From: JAJNPS01 sp031430315 | GTDB lineage: Bacteria; Pseudomonadota; Alphaproteobacteria; Rhodobacterales; Rhodobacteraceae | Direction: 5' to 3' | Length of the DNA: 19,660 nucleotides | Assembly (NCBI GenBank): GCA_031430315.1 | Contig: JANPBI010000128.1 | Location: 1 to 19,660 of the forward strand | Part shown: positions 12,389-19,660 of the stretch, one piece after another | Position numbering within the stretch: the stretch's first letter is position 1 | Layout: every line of letters begins with the position of its first letter | The notes under the pieces: generated by a model | Database searches by the model: none | Told to the model about the DNA's origin: nothing | Seen by the model: only the letters and a program-made list of their open reading frames with translations | Made by a program: the position numbers and the translations under genes

Positions 12389-15328
12389 ATGAAACCAACT
12401 TTTGCCCTGAACCTGTCGAACGAACGTGTTGGCCTTCTGCATCGGACTGGCCGCGGCTGGTTGCAGGTTGGCGACGTTGCCTTTGATACACCCGATTTGC
12501 CGGAGGCGCTGGCCTACCTGCGTCGTACCGCGCTGGGTCTTGCGCCCCGCGGGGTGACGACCAAGCTGGTCATACCCGACTCGCAAATCCTTTACATCGA
12601 TGTCGAAGCCCCAGGCCCCGACGACGAAACCCGACGCAAGCAGATCGCCAAAGGCCTGGTGGGGCGCACCCCCTATGCCCCCGAGGATCTGGTTTTTGAC
12701 TGGCGCGGCAAAGGCACGATGGTCAAGGTGGCCGTGGTTGCCCGCGAGACATTGCAAGAGGCCGAGGCCTTTGCTGTGGAACACCGGTTTAATCCGGTGT
12801 CTTTTGTCGCCCTGCCCGAGGCATCATCGTTCAAGGGCGAGCCGTTCTTTGGCATGACCGACGCCGCCAAGGGAACGCTGCCAAAAGGCGAAGCCGTCGA
12901 TCCAGATCGAGACGCGATGACCATTGTCACGCGGGACCTTCCAATGGCCGACTTGGCACCGGAACCGGAACCCAAACCCGCCAAGACAGCCACGTCGGCC
13001 GAGGCAGCACCGGCCGTGGCAGAGACCACGCCTGTCGTAGCTGGCGATCTTTCCCCTGAACTCCAGGTCACGGCAGCTATCGCAGACCCGATGCAAGCCC
13101 CCGTCCCCGACTTCGATGTGACGCCTGCACCTATGTGGCCGGAACCCAAGGCTGAACCCATACCTACTTCCACCGCCCACTCGACAGTACTTGCCGACAG
13201 CAAGACCACGATCGAGGAAGCCCCGTTTGCCCATGTGGCCGATCCCGGTGGCGTCACGGGTGACGGACTGGCGATGGCCGAAGACGACCTGCCCCCCGCA
13301 CCCTCCAAGGCGGCACAGATCGCGTTCGCCAGCCGGCGCGGCACAGACGACCCACGGGCCCAAGCGGCGTCGGCAAAGCCCGGCCTCACCGAGTTTCCCG
13401 GTCAGGTGAAAGGCGACTTTCGGAGCGATTTTGTTGCCAAGCGCCCGAACGGGGCCTTGAAAACGGATGCCCAGGTTACGGCTCCCTCAATCCCGGGCTC
13501 GAAAAAGCGCAAGGGCGGGCCAACCGCGCCACCGCCCGCGGTGGCCGCCGCGGCCGCTGCGCTGGCGACATCTGGGGCGTTGGGCACCACGACCAAGCCA
13601 CTGACACGCCCGGGCGGAACTTTTGGCGCCAAACCCTTGCCTAAGCGAGGAAAACCGCGATTCTTGGGGCTGATCCTCACAGGACTGCTGCTGTTCGCGC
13701 TGGCTCTGATTGCGGCGTGGTCGACGTATTACATCGCTCAGAACGACGCCGGGACAGAAGTCGATACAGCCGTAAGCGCGGCACCAAGCGCAGCTCCTGC
13801 GGTAAACGATGAAATCGCGGCAGATCAACAGGATGTGACACCGAATTCAGGTGCGACTTTATCCGATGAAGTCGCAGCTGCTGTCCCTTCCGAAGACGAA
13901 GGCACCGCCGAGGCTTCCCCTGATGACGCAGTTGCCGGCGATGCTGAAACCACAGCGCTCGTAACCCCTGCCGATGCAACACAGGACGACCCAGAAGCCC
14001 TAGCCGACGGCGAGGTCGGCGTGGTGGCGACGGACCCGACGGTGTCTGTCGACGGGACAGAACCGTCACCGGTCGACGGGGCAACGGCAACGCTGAATGA
14101 AGAGGTAGCCCCCGCAGAACCGGCAGCAGATGCGGTCGTTGCGGCGCCCGGCGCGAACACCTCGACTGCGGATGTGGCGGCTGAAACGACCCCGCCCGCT
14201 CCTGCTGCAGAGGTTCTTGCAGCAGCCCCGGATCTTGAGGTCGGTGCCGCGCCGCAGTCGCGTCAGGCCGACCTGCCGCCCGACGAGATTTTCCTGGCGA
14301 CAACGGACGTGGCACCCGACTTTCAGGATGCGCTTGTGCTGCCCACACCGGCATTGTCTGCCGATGCAACTCCGGCGGCGTCACCGCCACCGCCACCCTT
14401 TGGCACCGTCTACAGATTCGGCGAAAACGGGCTGATCATTCCGCCACCCGAAGGAATCCTGTCGCCCGACGGCATCATGCTTTTTGCAGGTGCGCCACCC
14501 GTCACACCGCCTGGACGCAGCGCGGCTGTGATTGCCGCAGCTGTTGCAGCGGCGGTTGCGGTACCAGCCCCGGATGCGGTGCCAGTCACCGATCCGACTA
14601 CAGCGTCAGACGTGGCCCCACCTACTCCGGCCGATCCGGCCATGGCCGGGTTCCGCCCGCGTCCACGTCCCGCCACTCTGACCACCCCGGCCCAGGAAAA
14701 TGCCGATGACGCCAGTTTGGGCACGGTAGCGGCCGAGCGCGCGGTGACCATGCGTCCACGGATTCGTCCTGACACTATCTTGTCGACGGCCTCCGCCGCG
14801 CGGAACGAGACGGCGAATGCCTCGCTGACCGCGCAGTCCAATGCCGCCGTCGAAGAGGCGGTGGCCAGCGCCGCCGCCACCGGCAATGTCATGACCTTGG
14901 CCGTGTCGCGCCGACCCGCCGCGAAACCACGGGATATGTCGCGCGCCGTCGAGGCTGCGGTTGCCGCCGCCGTGCGGACGCCAGAACCCGATCCCGGACA
15001 GGCCGAAAACGAGTTCGCATCAAATGCCTTGCCCGAGGATGACGCTGAGCCGGAACTTGCCAGCGCAGCCCCGAAAATTCCGACCAAGACAAATGTTGCC
15101 AAACAGGCGACCTTCGCCAACGCGATCAACCTGTCCAAGATCAATCTGATCGGCGTCTACGGGACACCGTCCAAGCGCTATGCTCTGATCCGGCTGGCCT
15201 CTGGCCGCTACAAGAAAGTTTCGGTTGGTGACAGCGTCGATGGCGGCCAGGTCGCGGCGATCACCGCGACCGAGGTACGTTATCAAAAAGGTGGACGGCT
15301 GGTTTCGCTGAAACTACCCAAGACCTGA
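12389..15328 (+). CDS. Single-pass membrane protein fusing a PilM/GspL-like domain to a GspC/PilP-like domain (979 aa)
   Basis: The N-terminal part (about 1-145) resembles the actin-like PilM/GspL cytoplasmic domain: a strand-rich start FALNLSNERVGLL, a charged helix DDETRRKQIAKGLVGRTPY followed by PEDLVFDW, then VKVAVVARETLQEAEAFAVEH and FNPVSFVALPE. A Pro/Ala/Glu-rich linker (about 190-420) with a basic end (GAKPLPKRGKPR) precedes one membrane helix, FLGLILTGLLLFALALIAAW (425-444). Beyond it lies a long acidic Ala/Pro/Asp/Thr periplasmic region, then three RP-rich repeat-like segments (near 752, 788 and 840). A compact C-terminal domain (916-979; INLIGVYGTPSKRYALIRL, KVSVGDSVDGGQVAAI) looks like the GspC/PilP homology region. 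No type II secretion or type IV pilus genes are nearby. Domain assignments rest on pattern recognition. Low-complexity parts may mislead similarity searches toward IF-2. Confidence 0.75.
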   Translation: MKPTFALNLSNERVGLLHRTGRGWLQVGDVAFDTPDLPEALAYLRRTALGLAPRGVTTKLVIPDSQILYIDVEAPGPDDETRRKQIAKGLVGRTPYAPEDLVFDWRGKGTMVKVAVVARETLQEAEAFAVEHRFNPVSFVALPEASSFKGEPFFGMTDAAKGTLPKGEAVDPDRDAMTIVTRDLPMADLAPEPEPKPAKTATSAEAAPAVAETTPVVAGDLSPELQVTAAIADPMQAPVPDFDVTPAPMWPEPKAEPIPTSTAHSTVLADSKTTIEEAPFAHVADPGGVTGDGLAMAEDDLPPAPSKAAQIAFASRRGTDDPRAQAASAKPGLTEFPGQVKGDFRSDFVAKRPNGALKTDAQVTAPSIPGSKKRKGGPTAPPPAVAAAAAALATSGALGTTTKPLTRPGGTFGAKPLPKRGKPRFLGLILTGLLLFALALIAAWSTYYIAQNDAGTEVDTAVSAAPSAAPAVNDEIAADQQDVTPNSGATLSDEVAAAVPSEDEGTAEASPDDAVAGDAETTALVTPADATQDDPEALADGEVGVVATDPTVSVDGTEPSPVDGATATLNEEVAPAEPAADAVVAAPGANTSTADVAAETTPPAPAAEVLAAAPDLEVGAAPQSRQADLPPDEIFLATTDVAPDFQDALVLPTPALSADATPAASPPPPPFGTVYRFGENGLIIPPPEGILSPDGIMLFAGAPPVTPPGRSAAVIAAAVAAAVAVPAPDAVPVTDPTTASDVAPPTPADPAMAGFRPRPRPATLTTPAQENADDASLGTVAAERAVTMRPRIRPDTILSTASAARNETANASLTAQSNAAVEEAVASAAATGNVMTLAVSRRPAAKPRDMSRAVEAAVAAAVRTPEPDPGQAENEFASNALPEDDAEPELASAAPKIPTKTNVAKQATFANAINLSKINLIGVYGTPSKRYALIRLASGRYKKVSVGDSVDGGQVAAITATEVRYQKGGRLVSLKLPKT

Positions 15329-15332
15329 CCAG

Positions 15333-16427
15333 TCACGCGGCGGAAATGACGCCGCGATCAATCTGGTCCTGTTCGATCGACTCGAACAAGGCGCGGAAAT
15401 TGCCTTCGCCGAACCCATCATCCCCCTTGCGCTGGATGAATTCGAAAAAGATCGGCCCGATCACGGTTTTCGAGAAGACCTGCAGCAAGATGCGCGTCTC
15501 GCCCCCGTTCACGACCCCTTCGCCGTCGATCAGGATGCCGTGCCTGGCCATCTTTTCGATGGGCTCGGCATGTCCGACGACACGGGTTTTCGATAGCTCG
15601 TAATAGGCAGCGGGTGGCTTGGGCATGAACTTCAGCCCACGGGCGGCAATGGCATCGGCAGCAGCGTACAGATCGGACGCACCTACCGCGATGTGCTGGA
15701 TGCCTTCGCCGTTATAGCGCTTCAGGTATTCCACGATTTGTCCCGTCTCGCCGCGATCTTCATTGATCGGAATGCGGATGCGCCCACAAGGCGATGTCAG
15801 GGCCCGCGAGAAAAGGCCGGTGAATTTGCCTTCGATGTCGAAAAACCGGATCTGGTGGAACCCGAACAGCCGACAGTAAAAGTCGAACCAGACGTCCATA
15901 TTGCCCTTGTGGACGTTATGGGTCAGGTGGTCGAGATATTGGAACCCGACACCGTCAGGCTTCGGCTGCATCTCCCAGATGAAATCCGCGTCATAGGGAT
16001 TGGCGTCGGGATACTGGTCGATGAAGTAAATCAGCGATCCGCCGATGCCGACGATGGCGGGGACGTTCAGCGCTTTGCCGGGTCCCTCAAAGGACACACC
16101 GCCCCGGGCGACCGCATAAGCGTGGGCATGCGCCGCGTCGACCACCCGCCAGCCCATCGAGGGCGCACATGGCCCGTGTTCAGCGGCAAAACGACCGGCA
16201 TGGCTGTCAGGATCGTTGTTCAGCACATAAGTAATGTCGCCCTGCTGCCACAACTCGATGTCGCGGCTGCGGTGGCGGGCGGTGCGCTGGTAGCCCATTC
16301 TGGCGAACACATCGCGCAGCGCTTGCGGATCGGGATGTGCGAATTCGACAAACTCGAACCCGTCGGTCCCTGCCGGGTTCTCCGCCGAGATCACGGCTTT
16401 TGCGGCATCGTGCGGAAAGGGTCCCAT
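15333..16427 (-). CDS. hppD: 4-hydroxyphenylpyruvate dioxygenase
   Basis: HPPD converts 4-hydroxyphenylpyruvate to homogentisate with O2 in tyrosine catabolism. The 364-residue product is full length, with two vicinal-oxygen-chelate repeats. The Fe(II) ligands are H167 (YLDHLTHNV), H245 (GIQHIAVGA) and E329 (PIFFEFIQRKGDDGFG), in the spacing of bacterial HPPD. The motif NEDRGETGQIVEYL (222-235) and the gate-region GEGNFRALFESIE are conserved. The ATG at 16427 has AGAGG about eleven bases upstream. It faces an Lrp/AsnC regulator gene across 144 bp and is convergent, four bases apart, with the 979-residue protein gene. Homogentisate dioxygenase and later pathway genes are not in the window. Confidence 0.97.
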   Translation of the reverse strand: MGPFPHDAAKAVISAENPAGTDGFEFVEFAHPDPQALRDVFARMGYQRTARHRSRDIELWQQGDITYVLNNDPDSHAGRFAAEHGPCAPSMGWRVVDAAHAHAYAVARGGVSFEGPGKALNVPAIVGIGGSLIYFIDQYPDANPYDADFIWEMQPKPDGVGFQYLDHLTHNVHKGNMDVWFDFYCRLFGFHQIRFFDIEGKFTGLFSRALTSPCGRIRIPINEDRGETGQIVEYLKRYNGEGIQHIAVGASDLYAAADAIAARGLKFMPKPPAAYYELSKTRVVGHAEPIEKMARHGILIDGEGVVNGGETRILLQVFSKTVIGPIFFEFIQRKGDDGFGEGNFRALFESIEQDQIDRGVISAA

Positions 16428-16459
16428 TGTGGCCGGCCTCTCGCTTCAATTATTGCAAC

Positions 16460-16480
16460 TGTGTGATAGATTACCGCACA
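16460..16480. promoter_or_regulatory. Imperfect inverted repeat in the hppD-lrp divergent region
   Basis: TGTGTG (16460-16465) and CGCACA (16475-16480) match as an inverted repeat at five of six positions, with an AT-rich nine-base centre (ATAGATTAC). It lies between the two divergent starts, where an Lrp/AsnC-type operator would be expected. The match is short, so this is a weak candidate. Confidence 0.3.
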
Positions 16481-16571
16481 TTCCATGCTTGTTGCGCGCG
16501 TTTTTTCTTGTATCTTTGCATGAAGGCGCGTCTTTCCCGCGCCGAATCCCGAAATGACGCAAGGTTTACTC

Positions 16572-17027
16572 ATGCTTGATGCCGTTGATTCACGGCTGCT
16601 GGCCGAATTGCAAAAGGATGCCATGGTCACGGCCCAGGCCCTGGGCGACATCCTGCACCTGTCGCCGAGCCAGGCCGCCCGCCGCCGACAGCGGCTGGAG
16701 GCTGAGGGGTATGTGACATCTTACGTCGCACGCCTTGACCCCGAGCGTATCGGGCTGACCGTCCAGGCCTTTGTGCAGGTGCAGATGGCCGCACATACCG
16801 CCGAGGGGGCGCGCGCCTTTGGCACCCTGATCGCCGCCTGTCCCGAAGTCATCTCCGCCTGGACCCTGACGGGAGAGGCGGATTACCTTTTGCATATCTG
16901 GTGTACCGATTTGCGCGATCTGAACCGGTTGATCCATGAAACCTTGCTGCCGCACCCTGCCGTTGCGCGGGTGCAAAGCCAGATCGTTATGAACCAGCTG
17001 AAAGCCGACGCCGCCCTGCCCGCCTGA
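16572..17027 (+). CDS. Lrp/AsnC-family transcriptional regulator
   Basis: The 151-residue protein has the two standard domains. The N-terminal winged HTH (about 1-60) contains DAVDSRLLAELQKDAMV and recognition helix LSPSQAARRRQRLEAEG. The C-terminal RAM/Lrp effector domain (about 70-145) contains VSAWTLTGEADYLLHIW-like elements, read here as EVISAWTLTGEADYLLHIW. The start at 16572 is favoured because AAGG lies seven bases upstream; an ATG at 16554 has no ribosome site. It is divergent from hppD, which suggests control of tyrosine catabolism with an aromatic amino or keto acid as effector (inference). The antiporter gene follows 24 bp downstream and may be co-transcribed. Confidence 0.93.
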   Translation: MLDAVDSRLLAELQKDAMVTAQALGDILHLSPSQAARRRQRLEAEGYVTSYVARLDPERIGLTVQAFVQVQMAAHTAEGARAFGTLIAACPEVISAWTLTGEADYLLHIWCTDLRDLNRLIHETLLPHPAVARVQSQIVMNQLKADAALPA

Positions 17028-17051
17028 CCCGCCCACCTGAACGGAGAGACA

Positions 17052-18932
17052 ATGGAAAGCAGCCTCTTCCTTGCCAGCCTTTATCTGGCGTCTGCCCTTG
17101 TTGTTGTGCCGTTGGCGGTGCGCGCAGGCGTGGGATCGGTCATTGGCTATCTGGCGGCGGGCATCCTGCTTGGTCCTGTGTTCGGGCTTGCTGGCGAGGC
17201 CGAGGATCTGCAGCACATGGCCGAAATCGGCGTGGTGATGATGCTGTTCCTGATCGGGCTGGAACTCGCCCCTCGCAGCGTCTGGGACATGCGCCACGCG
17301 CTTTTGGGACTTGGCGGCGTGCAGGTGGTGGGCACCTGCCTTGCCGTTGCGGGCATCCTTGTCCTTTTGGGTCAGCCCTGGCAGGTCGCGTTGTTGATCG
17401 GCATGGTGCTGTCGCTTTCATCCACCGCCATCGTGCTGCAGACGCTGTCGGAAAAGAACCTGATGCGCAGTCGGGGTGGAAGGTCAGCATTTTCGGTCCT
17501 GCTTGCACAAGATATTGCAGTGGTCCCGATGCTGGCCCTGATCCCGCTGTTGGTGCTGCCCGGCGTTGCTGTGCCGACGGCAGATCAGTTTGGCATAGCG
17601 AACCCGGCAAAGGACGCAGGTGCTGCCGAACCCCTGATCAGCCTTGTGCAATCCCTGCCCGGCTGGGGTGCAGGCCTTCTGACGCTGGCCATCGTCGCGG
17701 CCATCATTCTGGCAGGGCATTTCCTGTCGCGACCGGTATTCCGGTTCGTCCATGCGTCGCGCCTGCCGGAGATGTCGACCTGCATGTCGCTGCTGATGGT
17801 CCTGGGGATCGCGTTTCTGATGATGCTGGTCGGCTTGTCGCCTGCGCTTGGCACGTTTGTCGCGGGTGTGGTGCTGGCCAATTCCGAATTTCGTCACCAA
17901 ATCGAGGCCGACCTGAAACCCTTCAAAGGATTGCTTTTGGGTCTGTTCTTCATGACCGTCGGCATGGGGATCAACATCCAGGCCTTTGCCTCGGCGCCTT
18001 TGTTGATCATCGGGGCCACACTGGCCTTGATTGCGACCAAGGTCGCCGTCCTTTACATCCTTGTGACCGTGGCGGGACTGCGCAGCCATGATCGCTGGCT
18101 CTTTGCCCTGGGTTTGGCCCAGGCCGGAGAATTCGGGTTCCTGCTGGTCAGCTTTGCCCGCAGCGAGGATCTTTTGTCTCTGTCCATGGGGCAGACAACT
18201 TCGCTTGTCATCAGCCTGTCGATGCTGCTGTCGCCGATCCTGTTCCTGATCTACGACCGGATTGCGCGCCGTCTGGCAGATGACAAGGTGGAACCGGACC
18301 AGATCGACGCAAAGGGCCGCGTCATCATCGCGGGCATCGGGCGGTTCGGGCAGGTGGTGAACCGTCTGGTCCGGTCCTCGGGCATCGACACCGTCGTGCT
18401 GGACGCCGATATCACGATCATCGAGACGATGCGGAAGTTCGGCTTCAAGGGGTTTTATGGCGACCCGACGCGCCCTGAGCTTTTGGCCGCCGCCGGGCTT
18501 GCGGATGCCGAAGTGCTGGTGGTTGCCGTGGATGACCGCGCCCATGCCAATGCCATTGTCCGGCATGCCCGCCACGAACGCCCCGATCTGCACATCGTGG
18601 CCCGCGCCCGCGACCGGGTGCATGTGTACGAACTGTTTCAGGCAGGGGCCAATGACATTGTCCGCGAAACTTTTGACAGCTCTGTCCGCGCGGGGCGCTA
18701 CGTGCTGGAAAACATCGGGTTCACCGAATATGAGGCATCGCGGATGTCGCAGACATTCTACCGGGTCGACCGGGCCGCGATGCGCGACCTGGCCGAACTT
18801 TGGGTGCCCGGCCAGCCCGTGCACCTGAACGAGGCTTATGTCGCCCGCGCCAAACAACTGGATCGCGATCTGGAAACGGCCCTGATTGAAGACTTGGATG
18901 AGGTGCGGCCCAAGGCCACAGCCGCTGAATAG
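17052..18932 (+). CDS. KefB-type CPA2 cation/proton antiporter with TrkA-N domain
   Basis: The 626-residue inner-membrane protein has a CPA2 antiporter domain (about 1-390, roughly twelve helices). Its typical motifs include GYLAAGILLGPVFGLAGEAEDL (near 34-55), GVVMMLFLIGLELAPRSVW and LSLSSTAIVLQTLSEKN. A second half carries GLSPALGTFVAGVVLANSEFR. The cytoplasmic RCK/TrkA-N domain begins near 421, with the dinucleotide motif GIGRFG at 428-433 and acidic D in VVLDAD, consistent with NAD(H) binding. K+/H+ exchange, as in KefB/KefC, is the likely role. No separate KefG/KefF ancillary subunit gene is seen. GGAGAG precedes the ATG. The gene lies 24 bp after the Lrp gene and is convergent with cobT (2-bp gap). 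Confidence 0.93.
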   Translation: MESSLFLASLYLASALVVVPLAVRAGVGSVIGYLAAGILLGPVFGLAGEAEDLQHMAEIGVVMMLFLIGLELAPRSVWDMRHALLGLGGVQVVGTCLAVAGILVLLGQPWQVALLIGMVLSLSSTAIVLQTLSEKNLMRSRGGRSAFSVLLAQDIAVVPMLALIPLLVLPGVAVPTADQFGIANPAKDAGAAEPLISLVQSLPGWGAGLLTLAIVAAIILAGHFLSRPVFRFVHASRLPEMSTCMSLLMVLGIAFLMMLVGLSPALGTFVAGVVLANSEFRHQIEADLKPFKGLLLGLFFMTVGMGINIQAFASAPLLIIGATLALIATKVAVLYILVTVAGLRSHDRWLFALGLAQAGEFGFLLVSFARSEDLLSLSMGQTTSLVISLSMLLSPILFLIYDRIARRLADDKVEPDQIDAKGRVIIAGIGRFGQVVNRLVRSSGIDTVVLDADITIIETMRKFGFKGFYGDPTRPELLAAAGLADAEVLVVAVDDRAHANAIVRHARHERPDLHIVARARDRVHVYELFQAGANDIVRETFDSSVRAGRYVLENIGFTEYEASRMSQTFYRVDRAAMRDLAELWVPGQPVHLNEAYVARAKQLDRDLETALIEDLDEVRPKATAAE

Positions 18933-18934
18933 AT

Positions 18935-19660
18935 CTAACCGTCGGAGACGCCCGCTTCGGCAAAAGTGGCCATACCCGAATGGCAAGCCGCCGCCGCCTT
19001 GACCACGCCCAGCGCCAGTGCCGCCCCGCTGCCCTCGCCCAGCCGAAGCCCAAGCGACAAAAGCGGCTCAAGACCCAGATGCCCCAACAGACGCGCATGC
19101 GCCTGTTCGGCGCTGACATGGCCCGCGATGCAGTGGTCCAGGGCACCGGGAACGATTTGCGCCAGCACTGCGGCAGCCGCGCAGGCGATGAACCCGTCCA
19201 GCACTACCGGGATTCGCAGGACCCGTGCCCTTGCAATCGCACCGGTCATCGCCGCAATCTCACGCCCGCCAAGGGCTGCCAGCACCGCGAGCTGATCGCC
19301 CGTCACGGCCTGATGCCGTGCCAGACCGGCCCGCACGACATCGGCCTTGCGACGCAGGCCGGCATCATCAACGCCGGTTCCCCGCCCGACCCAATCCTCG
19401 GGCGCACCGCCATAAAGCGCGCAGGCAAGTGCCGCAGCGACCGTGGTATTGGCGATCCCCATCTCGCCCGCCACGAACACATCCGCATCCGACGCCACAG
19501 CATCCCAACCAACGCGCAGGGCCGCAACGCAGTCATCCTCGGACATCGCAGGGCCTTGGGTGAAGTCGCCCGTGGGCCGATCGAGAGCAATCGGATGCAC
19601 CGTCAACGTCGCCCCGAACGTGCGCGCCAGCTGGTTGATCGCAGCCCCGCCAGCGGAAAA
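18935..19660 (-). CDS. cobT: CobT, nicotinate-nucleotide:dimethylbenzimidazole phosphoribosyltransferase (partial at right edge)
   Basis: CobT makes alpha-ribazole phosphate from 5,6-dimethylbenzimidazole and nicotinate mononucleotide for the lower ligand of cobalamin. The frame stays open to the window end and begins in SFSAGGAAINQLARTFGA as FSAGGAAINQLAR, a conserved CobT block, so the true start lies outside. Further motifs are EMGIANTTVAAAL, VGRGTGVDD, and the catalytic glutamate in LRLGEGSGAALAL near the C terminus. About 242 residues are present of a family length near 340. The stop is two bases from the convergent antiporter stop. Confidence 0.95.
   Translation of the reverse strand, partial: FSAGGAAINQLARTFGATLTVHPIALDRPTGDFTQGPAMSEDDCVAALRVGWDAVASDADVFVAGEMGIANTTVAAALACALYGGAPEDWVGRGTGVDDAGLRRKADVVRAGLARHQAVTGDQLAVLAALGGREIAAMTGAIARARVLRIPVVLDGFIACAAAAVLAQIVPGALDHCIAGHVSAEQAHARLLGHLGLEPLLSLGLRLGEGSGAALALGVVKAAAACHSGMATFAEAGVSDG

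Noticed and set aside
12389..15328. Translation initiation factor IF-2 assignment for the 979-residue protein
   Set aside because: Any similarity would come from Ala/Pro/Glu-rich low-complexity sequence. There is no GTPase domain (no P-loop or G motifs), and a membrane helix is present.
17484..18986. Long minus-strand open frame (500 codons) opposite the antiporter gene
   Set aside because: The composition (Gln, Asp, His, Arg rich) is typical of an antisense frame of a membrane-protein gene, and no ribosome site or domain is seen.
1..19660. Mobile element, prophage or defence island
   Set aside because: No transposase, integrase, terminal inverted repeats, nuclease/helicase defence genes or compositional break were seen. 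The tRNA gene shows no duplicated 3' end that would mark an attachment site.

Overview
The window is a gene-dense, GC-rich stretch of an alphaproteobacterial chromosome. The best guess is a member of the Rhodobacteraceae (Roseobacter-type). This is inferred from the hisA-hisF-hisE block with a lone DUF2147 gene beside it, GC-rich codon use, the hppD/Lrp pair, cobT, and TAGAC-like -10 elements close to gene starts. Coding density is high and no gene-free stretch exceeds 300 bp. No insertion sequence, prophage, integrase or CRISPR array is visible, so this looks like core chromosome with some lineage-specific genes.

Layout, left to right. (1) 1-1619, minus strand: an 11-bp tandem repeat at the edge, a stand-alone Ada-type zinc domain overlapping the end of an EamA/DMT exporter gene, and a secreted DUF2147 protein. 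(2) 1755-3636, plus: hisA, then a double-hairpin intergenic element, then hisF and hisE with a 4-bp overlap. (3) 3663-5053, minus: a YccU-type CoA-binding protein, a strong hairpin terminator, and the SPOUT methyltransferase rlmB. (4) 5189-5272, plus: a tRNA-Tyr(GTA) with unusual core bases. (5) 5399-9361, plus: a Tat-exported alkaline-phosphatase-fold protein, a polytopic membrane protein, a dimethylargininase (ddaH) and a GT-A-like glycosyltransferase-fold protein. Two of the three junctions are ATGA overlaps. (6) 9358-12227: a LysE/RhtB exporter (minus) divergent from an O-acetylhomoserine sulfhydrylase (plus), then a periplasmic SIMPL protein (minus). (7) 12389-15328, plus: a 979-residue single-pass membrane protein with a PilM/GspL-like N-terminal domain, long Ala/Pro/Asp-rich linkers and a GspC/PilP-like C-terminal domain. 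(8) 15333-18932: hppD (minus), divergent from an Lrp/AsnC regulator followed closely by a KefB-type antiporter (plus). (9) 18935-19660, minus: cobT, cut by the right edge.

How the genes may work together. HisA, HisF and HisE catalyse steps of histidine biosynthesis. MetY makes homocysteine, and the divergent RhtB/LysE protein is a plausible exporter of a related amino acid. HppD degrades tyrosine-derived hydroxyphenylpyruvate and is probably controlled by the divergent Lrp-type regulator.

The least conventional item is the 979-residue protein. It appears to combine pieces normally found in separate subunits of type II secretion or type IV pilus inner-membrane platforms, with no secretion genes nearby. 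The other candidates for a second look are the four-gene phosphatase-fold/membrane/DDAH/GT cluster and the stand-alone Ada domain.
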